From the NCBI GenBank assembly GCA_964621645.1, contig CAZUMH010000031.1:1-33242 (forward strand): DNA of 33,242 nucleotides. Direction: 5' to 3'. Numbering within the stretch: the stretch's first letter is position 1; each line of letters starts with the position of its first letter. The position numbers and the translations under genes were made by a program. This stretch comes from CAZUMH01 sp964621645. GTDB taxonomy: Bacteria > Zhuqueibacterota > QNDG01 > JAGLOF01. Below, one piece after another: positions 23,713 to 31,164 of the stretch. The notes under the pieces were generated by a model, which saw nothing but the letters and a program-made list of their open reading frames with translations, ran no database searches and was not told the DNA's origin.

Positions 23713-25119
23713 ATGAAGCGATTCTTGCTGCCGTTAATACTACTCCTTTCGCTCATATGGGCGGCGGATCCGGCACATCCTCAAAGTTTAACCAGACCTT
23801 CTGAGATAGGGTTCGGGTTTGTGGCCACTCATCCGGATGGCATTGGAGAATCAACTTCCGCCGGACCCGGTGGAGAAATTTACATATCCTATAATCTCTC
23901 TGATAAATTCTATCTATCCCTTGGTACAGGACTGTACACAGCCATGGACGGAAACTTCAGCAAAAAGAATTTTCAACAGACTCTTTTCCCCTCTGCTGAG
24001 TTGATGGCTGGATTTAAAATCCTTGGCGAAGAGAATGTCAGCCCTTATCTTTTCGCAGGAGTACATGCCTTCGGGTGGAAAAATGTCGCTCCTGTAACAA
24101 CACCCGTATACTATGATGGCAGCATCGTGGCAGGTGGAGGATTAAAATTCAAAATCAATGAGAAAACATTGTTCAATGTCAGCGGTGATTATCGATATGT
24201 CGTCACTTCTTCAGCTGCGGTTAAACCAAAATTCTGGACAGCAAAAGCAGGCATAAGTCTTAAGCTGGGATCACAAAGAAGGAGAAGGGGTGAGGAGATC
24301 GAATATCCTGTAAACGATAGCGACCTGGCCCTGGAAGAACTCTTCCGGCCTGATAGTACCGGCAACACTGGTGATGAAAGCCAGCAGACATTGGACGAAC
24401 TTTTCGGTGTGAATCAGGCCGGCGATAACAAGCAAACAACCAAACCAACAGGGAATAAGGAGGAGCAGGACGCTCTGGCACTACTATTCAGTGATGAACA
24501 AGCTCCTGCAACGACATCTGTAAATGAATCTGAAAAATCTCCTTCTGAATATGACGAATCCGGTTCTGAAATAGGACAGCTTATGGCAAGAATTCAAAAG
24601 TTGCAGGAAGATATAACGACGAGAGATCAGGAAATTCAAAGCCTGCAGAACAAAGTTGTCGCTAATGAACGCGCTATCGCTAATCTTACCGGTGGAGTGG
24701 CTGGACAGTATGCTGGGGTAGGGGATGATTTCTTTAACAATATAAACGCGGCAAATTTCAAACAAGCGTATCAAACAGCTTTGCAAAAACATTACAATAA
24801 AAAATATAATGAAGCCATTAATGAATTTCAAATGCTGCTGCAGGCCTTTCCGAATCACCCTCTTGCCAGCAATTGCCAATACTGGATAGGAGAAAGTTAC
24901 AATCAGATGGGACAATATCAAAAAGCTATCGCGGCCTTTAATTCAGTCCTGCATTATACGCGTTCCTATAAGCTTGATGATGCTTTGATCATGAATGGTA
25001 TTATCCATTTAAAACTGGGCAATAAGACGATGGCAAGGGAAAACTTCCAGGAATTAATAAGCAAATATCCTGACAGTGAATATGCTTCAAAAGCAATGAG
25101 ATATCTTGGAAGGTTGTAG
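23713..25119 (+). CDS. Outer-membrane barrel / coiled-coil / CpoB-YbgF TPR fusion protein
   Basis: The 468-aa product has a signal peptide (MKRFLLPLILLLSLIWAADPAHPQ) and a barrel-like domain (about 30-185: IGFGFVATHPDG, YISYNLSDKFYLSLGTGLYTA, YLFAGVHAFGWKN). A low-complexity linker (about 190-265) contains three spaced LF motifs: ALEELFRPDS, TLDELFGVNQ and ALALLFSDEQ. A coiled coil (about 285-320) follows, then TPR repeats at about 345-468 like the Tol-associated CpoB/YbgF (AYQTALQKHYNKKYNEAINEFQMLLQAFPNHPLASNCQYWIGESYNQMGQY). CpoB/YbgF coordinates Tol-Pal with division peptidoglycan synthesis, but tol and pal genes are not in the window. The start is chosen at ATG 23713, 8 bases after GGGAGG, over the GTG at 23710. 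It ends 15 bases before a terminator. Confidence 0.8.
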   Translation: MKRFLLPLILLLSLIWAADPAHPQSLTRPSEIGFGFVATHPDGIGESTSAGPGGEIYISYNLSDKFYLSLGTGLYTAMDGNFSKKNFQQTLFPSAELMAGFKILGEENVSPYLFAGVHAFGWKNVAPVTTPVYYDGSIVAGGGLKFKINEKTLFNVSGDYRYVVTSSAAVKPKFWTAKAGISLKLGSQRRRRGEEIEYPVNDSDLALEELFRPDSTGNTGDESQQTLDELFGVNQAGDNKQTTKPTGNKEEQDALALLFSDEQAPATTSVNESEKSPSEYDESGSEIGQLMARIQKLQEDITTRDQEIQSLQNKVVANERAIANLTGGVAGQYAGVGDDFFNNINAANFKQAYQTALQKHYNKKYNEAINEFQMLLQAFPNHPLASNCQYWIGESYNQMGQYQKAIAAFNSVLHYTRSYKLDDALIMNGIIHLKLGNKTMARENFQELISKYPDSEYASKAMRYLGRL

Positions 25120-25134
25120 TCCTATACTTAATGG

Positions 25135-25168
25135 AAAAAAGCCGGCTATGAAAGCCGGCTTTTTTTTA
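25135..25168. terminator. Bidirectional terminator between the barrel-YbgF gene and tatC
   Basis: AGCCGGCT (25140-25147) and AGCCGGCT (25153-25160) form an 8-bp stem with a 5-base ATGAA loop. It is flanked by A-runs on the left (25135-25140) and T-runs on the right (25160-25167). The symmetry suits termination of both the rightward and the leftward gene. Confidence 0.93.
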
Positions 25169-25170
25169 TA

Positions 25171-25935
25171 TCATTCCTCTTCGTTTCGTTCCTTCCGCCG
25201 ACGGGCAGCCAAGATACTTGTCCAAATGCTTATTTCATAGAGGAACAGAAGCGGAAATGCCATCAGTAATTGACTGAGTGGATCAGGCGGAGTAAGAATA
25301 GCGGCGATGATAAAAACTATCACTATGCCATAGCGGCGATATTTCCGTAAAAAATGAGGGGAGAGAATGCCTACTCTGGCCAGCACGTATGAGATAATGG
25401 GAAGTTCAAAGACTATTCCGAAAACCAGTATTAGACGAAGAATAAAACTCATATATTCCGTAATGTTGATTTTTGGAGAAATACTCGCCGTCCCCAAATT
25501 AAACAGAAATGGCAACACATTGGGGATGAGTACAAAATAGCAGAATGAAGCGCCTCCGAGAAAACAGAGCGTGGTGAAGAGCAATCCTGGTAATAAATAT
25601 TTCCGCTCGCTGGGGTAAAGTCCGGGCATAACGAACTGCCAAATCTGGTAGAAAATGATCGGCAGAGATACGATAACACCAACAGTGATCGCGATCTCTA
25701 TGCGAACCATCAGCATTCCGGTGGGCTTGAGAAAAATCAATTCGGCAGGTTCTTTAAGATGGGCATTGGGCAGCGTTAATAAATTTAAAAGTTTTCCGGT
25801 AAATGGAAATGCCGCCATCATGGCTATCACTACTGAAGCGATGCTTTTAATGATACGCCACCGCAGTTCCTCCAAATGCTCGAGAAAGGGCATCTCTTTT
25901 ATATCGGTTGATTTTTTCTTTTTAGATTCAGTCAT
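25171..25935 (-). CDS. tatC: Sec-independent protein translocase subunit TatC
   Basis: TatC is the receptor of the twin-arginine export pathway. The 254-aa protein has six predicted membrane spans and the family hallmarks: MPFLEHLEELRWRIIKS at the N terminus, with the conserved Glu residues at the signal-peptide binding face, then FYQIWQFVMPGLYPSERKYL and FELPIISYVLARVGILSPHFLRKYRRYGIV. The N-terminal tail is lysine-rich. The start lies 1 base after the rnfA stop, so it is the last gene of the leftward Rnf operon. Its tatA partners are on the other strand about 4.4 kb away. The operon ends at the strong terminator. Confidence 0.96.
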   Translation of the reverse strand: MTESKKKKSTDIKEMPFLEHLEELRWRIIKSIASVVIAMMAAFPFTGKLLNLLTLPNAHLKEPAELIFLKPTGMLMVRIEIAITVGVIVSLPIIFYQIWQFVMPGLYPSERKYLLPGLLFTTLCFLGGASFCYFVLIPNVLPFLFNLGTASISPKINITEYMSFILRLILVFGIVFELPIISYVLARVGILSPHFLRKYRRYGIVIVFIIAAILTPPDPLSQLLMAFPLLFLYEISIWTSILAARRRKERNEEE

Positions 25936-25936
25936 T

Positions 25937-26575
25937 TCAGCCGATACTTAATCCGGAGAATCCAAGAAAGGCCAATGACATGCATCCTGCCATTATAAAG
26001 GCGATGGGGGCACCACGCATGACTTTGGGAAGATTAGCCAGTTCCAATTTTTCTCTTAACCCGGACATGAGAACTAGGGCGAGCGTGAATCCAAGACCGG
26101 AAGTGAATCCATTTACCAGACTCTGAATAAAAGTATACTGGGAATCGATATTTAATAGAGAAACACCCAGCACTGCGCAGTTAGTTGTAATCAGAGGCAG
26201 ATAGATGCCGAGGGAACGGTACAAACCAGGGCTGACTTTCTGAATTACCATTTCGACAAATTGTACCAGTGCGGCGATTACCAAAATGAAAGAAATTGTC
26301 CTCAGGTAGGTTAAATCCGGTGGACTTCCGTGTCCCTTGAGGAAGAGAAGATAGAGAACATTACTTTCCGTAGGTGAAAGGAAATAGGTATATATGGTCC
26401 AGGTGACCACAGAGGCCATGCTCATGACAAAGATGACGGCCATGCCCATCCCCACCGCTGAATCCAGTTGTTTCGATACACCGATATACGGACATAGACC
26501 TAAAAAGCGGGATAGAACAAAATTGGAGACAAAGATGGCTCCGATGGCAATGATGAAAAGTGATTGAAAATCCAT
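25937..26575 (-). CDS. rnfA: Rnf electron transport complex subunit RnfA
   Basis: RnfA is a membrane subunit of the Rnf ferredoxin:NAD oxidoreductase, which pumps Na+ or H+. At 212 aa it has about six spans. The motif FVLSRFLGLCPYIGVSKQLDSAVGMGMAV holds one cysteine and TNCAVLGVSLL a second. In Rnf and NQR such cysteines bind an intramembrane iron-sulfur cluster shared with RnfE. A good AGAGGA site precedes the start. It is followed by tatC, not by rnfB. Confidence 0.95.
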   Translation of the reverse strand: MDFQSLFIIAIGAIFVSNFVLSRFLGLCPYIGVSKQLDSAVGMGMAVIFVMSMASVVTWTIYTYFLSPTESNVLYLLFLKGHGSPPDLTYLRTISFILVIAALVQFVEMVIQKVSPGLYRSLGIYLPLITTNCAVLGVSLLNIDSQYTFIQSLVNGFTSGLGFTLALVLMSGLREKLELANLPKVMRGAPIAFIMAGCMSLAFLGFSGLSIG

Positions 26576-26596
26576 GTATATCCTCTCTGCCTGAGA

Positions 26597-27199
26597 TTAA
26601 TGAGCAGTTGCTTTTTTGTGTTCATACCAGTTCAGGAAACCCATAAGATAGCCGATTGTCAGAAACGCTCCCGGTGATAGAATGAAAAGAAGAATAGGAT
26701 TGTATTTATCGCCAAGAAGAGGCATTCCCAGCCAGGTTCCATTTCCGAGTATTTCCCGAAAGGATGATATTGTGAGCATAGCCAGGAAGAAACCCAATCC
26801 CATACCCAGAGCGTCCACGATTGAACGTGTTGTTGTGTTCTTGCTGGCAAAGGCTTCGGCACGCCCCAAAATGATGCAGTTGACTACAATAAGAGAAATA
26901 AAATTTCCCAGCGATTTACTTAAGGCCGGGAAAAATCCTGCCATCACCATCTCAACGATGGTGACGAAAGTGGCGATGACGATGATATAGATAGGAATAC
27001 GTATCTTGGGCGGTACCGCTTTGCGGATGAGCGAGACAACGATATTGGAACAGAGCAGCACAAATGTCGTCGCCGCGCTCATGCCGATGGCATTTTCCAC
27101 CGAAGTTGAGGTGGCCAGGACCGGACAAAGCCCCAGCATAAGGCGCAGCACAGGATTCTCTTTATATAAGCCTTTAAGAAATTCTTTTTTCAGGGTCAT
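26597..27199 (-). CDS. rnfE: Rnf electron transport complex subunit RnfE
   Basis: RnfE is the paralogue of RnfA with inverted topology. It has 200 aa and about six membrane spans. The conserved LRLMLGLCPVLATSTSVENAIGM contains the first cluster cysteine and VNCIILGRAEAFASKN the second. GGAGG precedes the ATG. It lies between rnfG (30 bases) and rnfA (21 bases), in the standard C-D-G-E-A order. Confidence 0.95.
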   Translation of the reverse strand: MTLKKEFLKGLYKENPVLRLMLGLCPVLATSTSVENAIGMSAATTFVLLCSNIVVSLIRKAVPPKIRIPIYIIVIATFVTIVEMVMAGFFPALSKSLGNFISLIVVNCIILGRAEAFASKNTTTRSIVDALGMGLGFFLAMLTISSFREILGNGTWLGMPLLGDKYNPILLFILSPGAFLTIGYLMGFLNWYEHKKATAH

Positions 27200-27229
27200 G
27201 ACAAAGCCTCCAGAGCAGTATCGGTCTGC

Positions 27230-27811
27230 TTACAATTTATCAGAAAAATTTAATTTGGCCTTCTCAATCTGATGGGAAATACCATCAGTTATGGCACGGG
27301 ATGTTATCGTTGCCGCAGTGATGGATTGTATCGTCCCGCCATCCTTGTCAACAGCTAATCCTTCTACCACTTTATCATGGAACTGTCGCTGAAACCAGGG
27401 ATCGCTTTCTCCTGATTTGATTTCCTGGCAGCGTGTACCGAGACCAGGAGTTTCTTTCTGGGAAAGCACCTTGATTGCAAGTATATTAGAGAAGGTGCTG
27501 TCAATGCCCACAATACTGCGAATGTCACTGGAATAGCCTCTGGAAACAACAGGAAGGGCATATCCGACCAGATGATTTTTACCGGCATCCTTGTAACCAC
27601 TGTAGAGGATCACATTATTTTCTTCGTCTTTTACAGGGAAAATGGCATCACGGCTGGCACCAGGCAATACTTCCAGAATACCCGCCTGCAATTCCAGGCG
27701 CTGTTCTTCAAGAATTCTTGGACGGGTTATTTTATCCAGCCAGGCCAATGATCCTGCTGATATAGCAGCAACCAGTGTAAGAGTGACTGCGAAAAGAGGG
27801 ATATCTTTCAT
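27230..27811 (-). CDS. rnfG: Rnf electron transport complex subunit RnfG
   Basis: RnfG carries covalently bound FMN on the periplasmic side and passes electrons to RnfD. The 193-aa protein has one N-terminal membrane anchor (about 6-25), then the flavin domain with QKETPGLGTR (124-ish) and the attachment motif T165-A-A-T168-I-T170. FMN would be linked to T168, by ApbE. The usual SGAT is TAAT here, a mild deviation. I chose ATG 27811 with GGAGG 11 bases upstream. A TTG at 27829 would overlap rnfD. Confidence 0.94.
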   Translation of the reverse strand: MKDIPLFAVTLTLVAAISAGSLAWLDKITRPRILEEQRLELQAGILEVLPGASRDAIFPVKDEENNVILYSGYKDAGKNHLVGYALPVVSRGYSSDIRSIVGIDSTFSNILAIKVLSQKETPGLGTRCQEIKSGESDPWFQRQFHDKVVEGLAVDKDGGTIQSITAATITSRAITDGISHQIEKAKLNFSDKL

Positions 27812-27815
27812 CAGA

Positions 27816-28838
27816 CTATTTTCCTCCAAATACAGTTGGTTTCGTATAACGGTCCAGGAGAGGTGTGGTTAAATTCATCAGCAGGATCGAATAGGATACT
27901 CCTTCGGGATATCCACCCCAAAGCCTGATGACCATGGTTATCAGGCCGCAGCCGAAACCGAATATCAATCTTCCTTTGAAAGTCACGGGTGTGGTAACCA
28001 TGTCTGTGGCCATGAAAAATGCTCCCAGAATGATTCCTCCTGAAAGAATGTGGAAAAGAGGATCANNNNNNNNNNCTTCAGTACCGCCAAACGCCCAGCT
28101 GAATAACGCTACCGTTCCGATATAGCTGAATGGGATTTTCCAGCCTATGATTCGGCGGTACATCAGGAATATGGCACCGATAAGAAGCAGAAACACCGAT
28201 GTTTCTCCAAGGCAGCCGCCGACTTTTCCCCAAAACAGATCTCCGCTGGAACTGTACAGTTCTGAGATAGCTTGAGTAGCCTTGGTAACCTGTTCAGCAG
28301 TAAAACTCTCACTGTGAGCCAGAATGTCTCTGGATTGGCTGAATACATTCAGGGGGGTGGCTGAGGTAATGACATCTATCCCTGAAAGGCTCCCTCCCCG
28401 CGGGATAGTCTGGTAAACTGTCATATAGGTAGGCCAAGAGGCCATAAGGAAAGCTCTTCCAATTAAAGCGGGATTCATCGGATTATATCCCAGTCCTCCG
28501 AAGGTCATTTTGCCGATGCCTATACCAACCAGCGCTCCAATTGCCGGAAGCCAGAGTGGAACTTCAGCTGGCACATTATAGGCAAGTAATAATCCCGTTA
28601 TTACCGCACTTCCATCGGTGAGGCTTACGGGACGTTTCATCATACGAGCAAAGATAAATTCCGAAAGCAGAGCCGCAGCTATTCCGGTAATTATTACCCA
28701 GAGAGCGTGCATTCCAAAGAAATAGATCGCTCCTGCTCCCGCTGGCAGAAGCGAAATGATAACCGCAAACATAATACTGCGGATTGATTCAGGGTCTTTG
28801 ACGTGAGGTGCGGGTGATATACGCAAAGGATTATCCAT
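27816..28838 (-). CDS. rnfD: Rnf electron transport complex subunit RnfD (contains assembly gap)
   Basis: RnfD is the large membrane subunit with covalent FMN. The protein is 340 aa including four unknown residues. The flavinylation motif is IDVITSATPLNVF with T161 as the likely FMN site, as in the S/T-x-A-T consensus. GGLGYNPMNPALIGRAFLMASWPTYMT and ILGAFFMATDMVTTPVT are family hallmarks. Ten N at 28066-28075 replace sequence just after FGGTE and before DPLFHILSGG. The frame continues across them, so the gene is probably intact and the gap near its true length. GGGAGG precedes the ATG. The stop lies 4 bases before the rnfG ATG. Confidence 0.93.
   Translation of the reverse strand: MDNPLRISPAPHVKDPESIRSIMFAVIISLLPAGAGAIYFFGMHALWVIITGIAAALLSEFIFARMMKRPVSLTDGSAVITGLLLAYNVPAEVPLWLPAIGALVGIGIGKMTFGGLGYNPMNPALIGRAFLMASWPTYMTVYQTIPRGGSLSGIDVITSATPLNVFSQSRDILAHSESFTAEQVTKATQAISELYSSSGDLFWGKVGGCLGETSVFLLLIGAIFLMYRRIIGWKIPFSYIGTVALFSWAFGGTEXXXXDPLFHILSGGIILGAFFMATDMVTTPVTFKGRLIFGFGCGLITMVIRLWGGYPEGVSYSILLMNLTTPLLDRYTKPTVFGGK
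28066..28075. other. Assembly gap (10 N) inside rnfD
   Basis: Ten ambiguous bases are present. The rnfD reading frame is open on both sides and keeps frame if the gap is 10 bases. In homologues about four to six residues occur between GGTE and DPLFH, so the estimate looks close. Confidence 0.95.
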
Positions 28839-28875
28839 CTAAAACATCCTCCCTTGGAGTGAGGGCAATAAGTAA

Positions 28876-30204
28876 TCAGCCGGTTTTTTTCTCAGCGGCG
28901 TTCCAGAGCATTTTCCCCAGCTTTATGTACTGTACCAGATTTCTTTTGGCAGGGCAAACGAAACTGCAGGTACCGCATTCGATACAATCCAGAAGACCTG
29001 TCTTCTTGGCCATCTCGAGTCGTTCATGTTCCACCAAGGAAGCAAGATGGCTTGGGACAAGATTCATAGGACAGACATCCACGCATCGGGCGCAGGATAT
29101 ACAGGGGGATTCATCCGGGAAGGCCGCGCTTCGATCATCGAGGCAGAGTATACCGGAAGTGCCTTTAATGACCGGGACATCATCGGTAATCTGACTAATT
29201 CCCATCATGGGGCCGCCATTTATCAGCTTTACTGCCTTTTGAGTATACCCGCCGCAGAAATCTATCAGATCTTTGAAGGCAGTGCCGATTCGAGCTCTAA
29301 CATTACGTGGAACTCTGATACCGGGACCGGTTACCGAAACAATACGATCGATACATGGTTTTTTCATGGCTACTGCTTCGTAAACAGCGACGGCAGTACC
29401 GACATTCTGTACCAGACAGCCCACATCCATGGGTAAACCGCCACTGGGCACTTCACGACCGGTGACAGCATAGATGAGCTGTTTCTCGGCGCCCTGGGGA
29501 TATTTCACAGGAAGAGAAATGACTGTAATATTCCGATTTTTAAGAGTTTTCTCCCGTAACAGCTTTATCGCCTGAGGTTTGTTCTTTTCGATTCCGATGG
29601 CTGCTCTTTTTACTCCCAGAATCTTCATGAGTATCTTCAAGCCGGCAAGTAATTGGTCAGGCTGTTCCAGCATGATCCGGAAATCGGAAGTGAGATAGGG
29701 TTCACACTCAACTCCGTTAAGAATGAGAGTATTGATGGGTTTCTCAGGAGGCGGTGACAGCTTAACATGTGTCGGGAAGGCCGCTCCACCCATACCAGCC
29801 AAACCAGCTTTCTGGATTCGTTTTCTCATGTCGTCGGGTGTGATATTGAGATATTTTTTTTCGAGAGCCGGTTCAGTGTACCAGGCGTCTTCACCATCAC
29901 CATCGATAACGACAGAGAGGAGATTCGTCCCTAAAGGATGGGGAAGAGGTTCGATAGCACTTACCGTGCCTGAAATGGACGCGTGTACGGGGACAGATAC
30001 GAATTTCGATGTTTTAGCAAGGGGCTGTCCCTTTTTTACGGATTGGCCTTTTTCAACAATAATTTCGGGTGGAGCGCCGATGTGCTGCTGTAACGGGATA
30101 ACAACCCGGGAGGGAAGGGGGGCATCCTGTATCGGCATATCGGATGACCATTCTTTTTCATCGTGCGGATGCGCGCCACCTCGGAATGATTTGTTACGAA
30201 ACAT
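28876..30204 (-). CDS. rnfC: Rnf electron transport complex subunit RnfC
   Basis: RnfC is the cytoplasmic NADH/flavin-binding subunit, related to NqrA and the NuoF family. At 442 aa it has the N-terminal FRGGAHPHDEKEWS and a lipoyl-like segment (VEKGQSVKKGQPLAKTSKFVSVPVHASISGTVSAIEP). The NADH/FMN core follows, with GLAGMGGAAFPTHVKLSPP and ILNGVECEPYLTSDFRIM. Two 4Fe-4S motifs near the end are CISCARCVDVCP (from C368) and CIECGTCSFVCP (from C407). The iron-sulfur motifs separate it from NqrA. A GGAG site precedes the start. It is 24 bases after nrdR, and no rnfB lies before it. Confidence 0.96.
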   Translation of the reverse strand: MFRNKSFRGGAHPHDEKEWSSDMPIQDAPLPSRVVIPLQQHIGAPPEIIVEKGQSVKKGQPLAKTSKFVSVPVHASISGTVSAIEPLPHPLGTNLLSVVIDGDGEDAWYTEPALEKKYLNITPDDMRKRIQKAGLAGMGGAAFPTHVKLSPPPEKPINTLILNGVECEPYLTSDFRIMLEQPDQLLAGLKILMKILGVKRAAIGIEKNKPQAIKLLREKTLKNRNITVISLPVKYPQGAEKQLIYAVTGREVPSGGLPMDVGCLVQNVGTAVAVYEAVAMKKPCIDRIVSVTGPGIRVPRNVRARIGTAFKDLIDFCGGYTQKAVKLINGGPMMGISQITDDVPVIKGTSGILCLDDRSAAFPDESPCISCARCVDVCPMNLVPSHLASLVEHERLEMAKKTGLLDCIECGTCSFVCPAKRNLVQYIKLGKMLWNAAEKKTG

Positions 30205-30228
30205 GCAGACTCCAGTTTTGATTCAAGA

Positions 30229-30684
30229 TCATTTTGCTTTTTGAAGATCCTTAAGTTCTTTGAAAAATTCCTCTTTGTCTTTAAAGTTTCTGTAAACGGA
30301 AGCGAAACGGACATAGGCCACTTCATCGATTTGTCTCAAGTGTTTAATCACTATTTCCCCGACCTGTCTCGATTGAATTTCCCGAACGCCTTCACGCTGT
30401 AATTCCATTTCGATCTTACCCACCATCTCTTCCAGTTTTTCTATTGAAATTGGACGTTTGCTACAGGCAATTTGTATGCCCTTTAACAATTTTGAGCGGT
30501 CATATTCTTCTCTTCTTCCGTCTGATTTTATTACATAAAGGGCTTTATCTTCTATCTCTTCCACCGTGCTGAATCGACGATTGCAATAAAGGCAGAGCCG
30601 TCTGCGCCGAATAACCCGTCCGTCATCCCGAGAGCGTGAATCCACTACCTTGTCCGAATCATGTCCGCAAAAAGGACATCTCAT
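30229..30684 (-). CDS. nrdR: Transcriptional repressor NrdR
   Basis: NrdR represses ribonucleotide reductase genes when dATP or ATP is bound. The 151-aa protein has the zinc ribbon with C3-x2-C6 and C31-x2-C34 (MRCPFCGHDS, LCLYCNRRF). The ATP-cone follows: VIKSDGRREEYDRSKLLKGIQIACSKRPIS, then VGEIVIKHLRQIDEVAYVRFASVYRNF. The length is typical. It overlaps the dCMP deaminase gene by 4 bases (ATGA). I saw no nrd gene in the window, so its targets lie elsewhere. The link is nucleotide metabolism. Confidence 0.97.
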   Translation of the reverse strand: MRCPFCGHDSDKVVDSRSRDDGRVIRRRRLCLYCNRRFSTVEEIEDKALYVIKSDGRREEYDRSKLLKGIQIACSKRPISIEKLEEMVGKIEMELQREGVREIQSRQVGEIVIKHLRQIDEVAYVRFASVYRNFKDKEEFFKELKDLQKAK

Positions 30685-31160
30685 GAGGATGATTCCTGAA
30701 CGCCGATCTTGGTTATTTCCAGACCAGCCTCTTCAGCAAGTGTGACGGCCAGGTCGTCAGGATATCCCTCTTCATAAAAGACTTTCTTAATCCCCGCGTT
30801 GATAAGTAGTTTTACACAGAGTGAACAGGGATGATGGGTGGAATAGAGCATTGCCTTTTTTATTGAAACTCCATTTGTCGCGGCCTGGACGATGGCATTT
30901 TGTTCGGCGTGGATACCTCGGCACAGTTCATGACGTTCACCTGACTTGACATGCATTTTTTCCCGTAGACATCCTATATCAAGGCAGTGGGGAGTATTAC
31001 GAGGCGCACCATTATATCCAGTGGCTAGAATTTGTTTGTCACGTACGATGACCGCTCCCACGTTGCGGCGCAGACAGGTTGATCTCGTCGCCACAAGACG
31101 GGCTATTTTCATAAAATAATCATCCCAGCTGGGCCGGGAACGCTTTGCATTCTTATTCAT
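30681..31160 (-). CDS. dCMP deaminase (ComEB-like)
   Basis: The enzyme deaminates dCMP to dUMP, the precursor of dTMP. It is a 159-aa zinc protein of the cytidine/dCMP deaminase family. The catalytic HAE (84-86, GIHAEQNAI) and PCSLC (111-115) bind zinc. VGAVIVRDKQILATGYNGAP and GCLREK are typical of dCMP deaminases, and the N-terminal SWDDYFMKIARLVATRSTC matches ComEB/DCTD. It begins 4 bases after the glyA stop and overlaps nrdR. glyA supplies methylene-tetrahydrofolate for the thymidylate step, so the trio is logical. Confidence 0.94.
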   Translation of the reverse strand: MNKNAKRSRPSWDDYFMKIARLVATRSTCLRRNVGAVIVRDKQILATGYNGAPRNTPHCLDIGCLREKMHVKSGERHELCRGIHAEQNAIVQAATNGVSIKKAMLYSTHHPCSLCVKLLINAGIKKVFYEEGYPDDLAVTLAEEAGLEITKIGVQESSS

Positions 31161-31164
31161 GTAT

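Noticed and set aside
28066..28075. Possible frameshift or break of rnfD at the N-run
   Set aside because: The frame is continuous on both sides and family motifs flank the gap at about the expected distance. This is an assembly gap, not a mutation.
29026..29436. 136-aa plus-strand ORF inside rnfC
   Set aside because: It is antisense to the conserved iron-sulfur region of rnfC, with composition mirroring it. Treated as a shadow.
25937..30204. Na+-NQR rather than Rnf
   Set aside because: The largest soluble subunit carries two 4Fe-4S motifs (C368 and C407 regions) as in RnfC and unlike NqrA, and no NqrF-like gene is present.
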